Source: Cellvibrionales bacterium UBA4495 (GTDB taxonomy: Bacteria > Pseudomonadota > Gammaproteobacteria > Pseudomonadales > Porticoccaceae). Taken from it: a DNA stretch of 27,547 nucleotides. How positions within the stretch are numbered: the first letter of the stretch is position 1; the number at the start of each line of letters is the position of its first letter. Made by a program: the position numbers and the translations under genes. The stretch is taken from contig DGNJ01000026.1 of NCBI GenBank assembly GCA_002388905.1, positions 1-27,547 on the forward strand, given 5' to 3'. The notes under the pieces are model-generated. The model saw only the letters and a program-made list of their open reading frames with translations, did no database searches and was not told the origin of the DNA. Shown here in pieces: positions 25,549-27,547 of this stretch.

Positions 25549-27547
25549 CTATCTAAAATTTTTCGACCTGACGTTAAGCTGGCCCAGCCGGGGTGAATGA
25601 TCCTCGATACTCCCGGCAATCACGTGGATCACGGGCTGGGCCACGTTTTCGGTGAGTATTTCCACCGTGCCTTTCACCAGCACCAGCCTGGCGGTCAGGA
25701 TGATGTGTTTGAAGTATTCCTGAGTCTTTCGCCAGACGATGACATTGATATTGCCGGTTTCGTCTTCAAGTGTCAGGAAAAGGGTGCCGCCGGCGGTACC
25801 GGGCCGCTGTCGGGAAACGACGATGCCCGCCACCTGAACCAGTCCCCTGTGGCGCCTGCCGATCAGGTCGCTCTGCCGGGTGCAGCGACTGAAGGGAAGC
25901 TCCTTACGCAGCAGCGCCATGGGGTGGGCGCGCAGGCTGTGGCCCAGGGTCTGGTAGTCGGTCAGCACGTTCTCTTCCGGGCCGGGGGCGGCCATCACCA
26001 GGTCGTCGTTTACCCCGGTGCTTTCGCCGTTCTCCAATAGTACCGAGTGGGGCTGGACGGCGGCGGCCTGCCACCGGGCCCGGTGGCGATTGCCGCTTAA
26101 GGATCGCAGTACGTCCGCCGAGGCCAGTCGTTGCAAATCGCTGGCGGAGAGGCCGGTGCGCCGGGACAGCTCTCCCACGGAGGAGAAGGGCGTATCCGTC
26201 CGCAACCGTTCGATGGCGCGGCCCTTCTCTTCCCGGAAGCCGGCCACTTCGCAGAACCCCAGGCGGATGCCCGACACCCCGTTGCCGTTTTTGGTGGCCA
26301 CTATCTCCAGGCTGTTCTCGTGGCTGCTCTTGTTGATATCCACCGGCAGCACCGATATGCCATGCCGCCGGGCGTCCTGGATCAGCTGGGACGGGGTGTA
26401 AAAACCCATGGGCTGGCTGTTGAGAAGGGCGCAGTAGAACGCGGCGGGATGATGGCACTTGAGCCAGGAGGAGGCATAGGCCAGGAGCGCAAAACTGGCC
26501 GAGTGGCTTTCCGGGAAACCGTAGCCGCCGAATCCCTTGACCTGTTCAAACAGGCGTTCGGCAAAATCCCTGGCGTAGCCATTGCCCAGCAGGCCGTCGA
26601 TGAACTGGTCCCGGAACAGCAGCAGCTTCGAATTTTTGCCCCAGTTGGTAATGGCCCGGCGCAGTTCATCCGCCTCGCCGCCGGTGAACCCGGCCGCGGT
26701 CATGGCCAGGCGCATTACCTGTTCCTGGAAGATGGGAACGCCCAGGGTGGCCTCAAGGGCCTGTTTGACCTCCCGGGTGGGGTAGGTGATGGGCTCAAGT
26801 CCCGCGCGGCGACGCAGGTAGGGGTGAACCATGTCGCCCTGGATGGGACCCGGGCGGACGATGGCGATCTGGATGACGAGATCGTAGAAGCAGCGCGGCT
26901 GCAAACGGGGCAGCATGGACATCTGCGCCCGGGATTCCACCTGGAAAACGCCGACACTGTCCGCATTGCACAGCATCTCGTAGGTGGCCGGGTCCTCCCG
27001 GGGGATATCTGCGAGCGTCCCGATGGCGGGATCGTACTGGCGAACCATGTCCAGCGCCCGGCGCAGGGCGCTCAGCATGCCCAGGGCCAGGACATCCACT
27101 TTCAACAGTCGCATGGCTTCCAGGTCTTCCTTGTCCCACTGGATAATGGTGCGTTCGGGCATGCTGGCGTTTTCCACGGGAACCAGGTCGCTGATTCGGT
27201 CCCGGGAAATCACGAAACCGCCGGTATGCTGGGAAAGGTGGCGGGGAAAGCCGATGATATCGTTGCACAGGACGACAAAGTGGTGCAGCAGTCTCTGTTC
27301 CAGCGGCAGGTTTTTTCCGGCCAGGATGCCTTCCAGTGAAGCGGGTTCGTCCCACCAGGCCATGGAGCGGGACAACTGATCGAGCAACGATGGCTCCAGT
27401 CCCAGGGCCCTGCCCACGTCCCTGATCGCGCTGCGGCGTCGGTAGGTGATCACGGTGGCGGCGAGGGCGGCCCGCTCGCGACCGTATTTTTCATAGATAT
27501 ACTGGATTACCTCCTCCCGCCGCTGGTGCTCGAAATCCACGTCGATG
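25549..27547 (-). CDS. dnaE2: Error-prone DNA polymerase DnaE2/ImuC, partial (N-terminus beyond right edge)
   Basis: The visible 665 residues begin within the catalytic motif: the edge reads IDVDFEH, from the PDIDVDFEH active-site segment with its metal-binding Asp. RREEVIQYIYEKYGRERAAL, TVITYRRRSAIRDVGRALG, GFPRHLSQHTGGFVIS, VDVLALGMLSAL and GYGFPESHSASFALLAYASS follow. All are typical of the second class of C-family polymerases. The C-terminal OB fold (VQVAGIVVSRQRPGTAGGTL, DETGNINVIVW) and the ending RSKNFR are also typical. DnaE2 acts with ImuA and ImuB in SOS-induced translesion synthesis. Those partners would lie upstream, beyond the right edge, in the common imuA-imuB-dnaE2 order. Truncation is only due to the window. 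It converges on the PEP-CTERM gene. Confidence 0.95.
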   Translation of the reverse strand, partial: IDVDFEHQRREEVIQYIYEKYGRERAALAATVITYRRRSAIRDVGRALGLEPSLLDQLSRSMAWWDEPASLEGILAGKNLPLEQRLLHHFVVLCNDIIGFPRHLSQHTGGFVISRDRISDLVPVENASMPERTIIQWDKEDLEAMRLLKVDVLALGMLSALRRALDMVRQYDPAIGTLADIPREDPATYEMLCNADSVGVFQVESRAQMSMLPRLQPRCFYDLVIQIAIVRPGPIQGDMVHPYLRRRAGLEPITYPTREVKQALEATLGVPIFQEQVMRLAMTAAGFTGGEADELRRAITNWGKNSKLLLFRDQFIDGLLGNGYARDFAERLFEQVKGFGGYGFPESHSASFALLAYASSWLKCHHPAAFYCALLNSQPMGFYTPSQLIQDARRHGISVLPVDINKSSHENSLEIVATKNGNGVSGIRLGFCEVAGFREEKGRAIERLRTDTPFSSVGELSRRTGLSASDLQRLASADVLRSLSGNRHRARWQAAAVQPHSVLLENGESTGVNDDLVMAAPGPEENVLTDYQTLGHSLRAHPMALLRKELPFSRCTRQSDLIGRRHRGLVQVAGIVVSRQRPGTAGGTLFLTLEDETGNINVIVWRKTQEYFKHIILTARLVLVKGTVEILTENVAQPVIHVIAGSIEDHSPRLGQLNVRSKNFR

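Noticed and set aside
26131..27339. A 402-codon open frame on the plus strand opposite dnaE2
   Set aside because: It is antisense to a well-recognised polymerase gene and shows no family features.

Overview
The window looks like an accessory, chromosome-like stretch of a moderately GC-rich gammaproteobacterium, probably an environmental or marine one. The organism is inferred only from gene content: CopAB, a CzcCBA-type efflux system, an ImuC/DnaE2 polymerase, a PEP-CTERM protein and acetone-carboxylase-like subunits. I see no rRNA, tRNA, CRISPR array or prophage. Gene functions were recognised by eye from protein motifs; no database search was run.

Layout. (1) 1-401, minus strand: a parDE toxin-antitoxin module whose toxin runs off the left edge, with a palindromic operator over its promoter. 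(2) 402-1766: decayed DNA containing a fragmented IS91-family transposase and the C-terminal relic of a tannase-family esterase. An intact tannase-family esterase (1804-3453) follows directly. (3) 3.8-8.6 kb, plus strand: a copper block with a small secreted His/Cys protein, multicopper oxidase CopA, outer-membrane CopB, an APC permease and a small membrane protein, ending at a probable terminator. A PLP-dependent Cys/Met-metabolism enzyme follows (8797-9978). (4) 10.1-16.3 kb, minus strand and convergent with the copper block: czcC-czcB-czcA, preceded by another small secreted His-rich protein. (5) 16.3-21.4 kb, minus strand: a three-gene operon with translational overlaps or near overlaps. 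It encodes an HyuB/acetone-carboxylase alpha-like protein with a zinc-ribbon-like tail, an HyuA-like ATPase subunit and a SnoaL/NTF2-like protein. A perfect 12-bp inverted repeat lies upstream. (6) 21.5-22.0 kb: a second IS91-like relic. (7) 22.0-25.4 kb, plus strand: two lipoproteins, a secreted cupin and a PEP-CTERM protein with a possible sigma-54 promoter. (8) 25.5 kb to the right edge, minus strand: the C-terminal two thirds of dnaE2/imuC.

How the parts work together. The 3.8-16.3 kb interval forms a metal-resistance island. Periplasmic copper oxidation and outer-membrane handling (CopA/CopB) lie tail to tail with a trans-envelope RND pump whose signature is of the divalent-cation type. 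Each half begins with a small secreted metal-binding-like protein, and the two share a C-terminal RPPIA tail. The hyu-type operon probably encodes an ATP-dependent carboxylase or hydrolase of unknown substrate, with the usually separate small zinc subunit apparently fused to the large one. The two IS91-like relics lie at the margins of the gene blocks, share a roughly 41-bp terminal-like sequence, and suggest the region was assembled by mobile-element activity that has since decayed.

Best candidates for something new: the RPPIA-tailed small metal proteins, the HyuB-gamma fusion operon with its palindrome, and the paired IS91-like relics, one of which abuts a truncated esterase.
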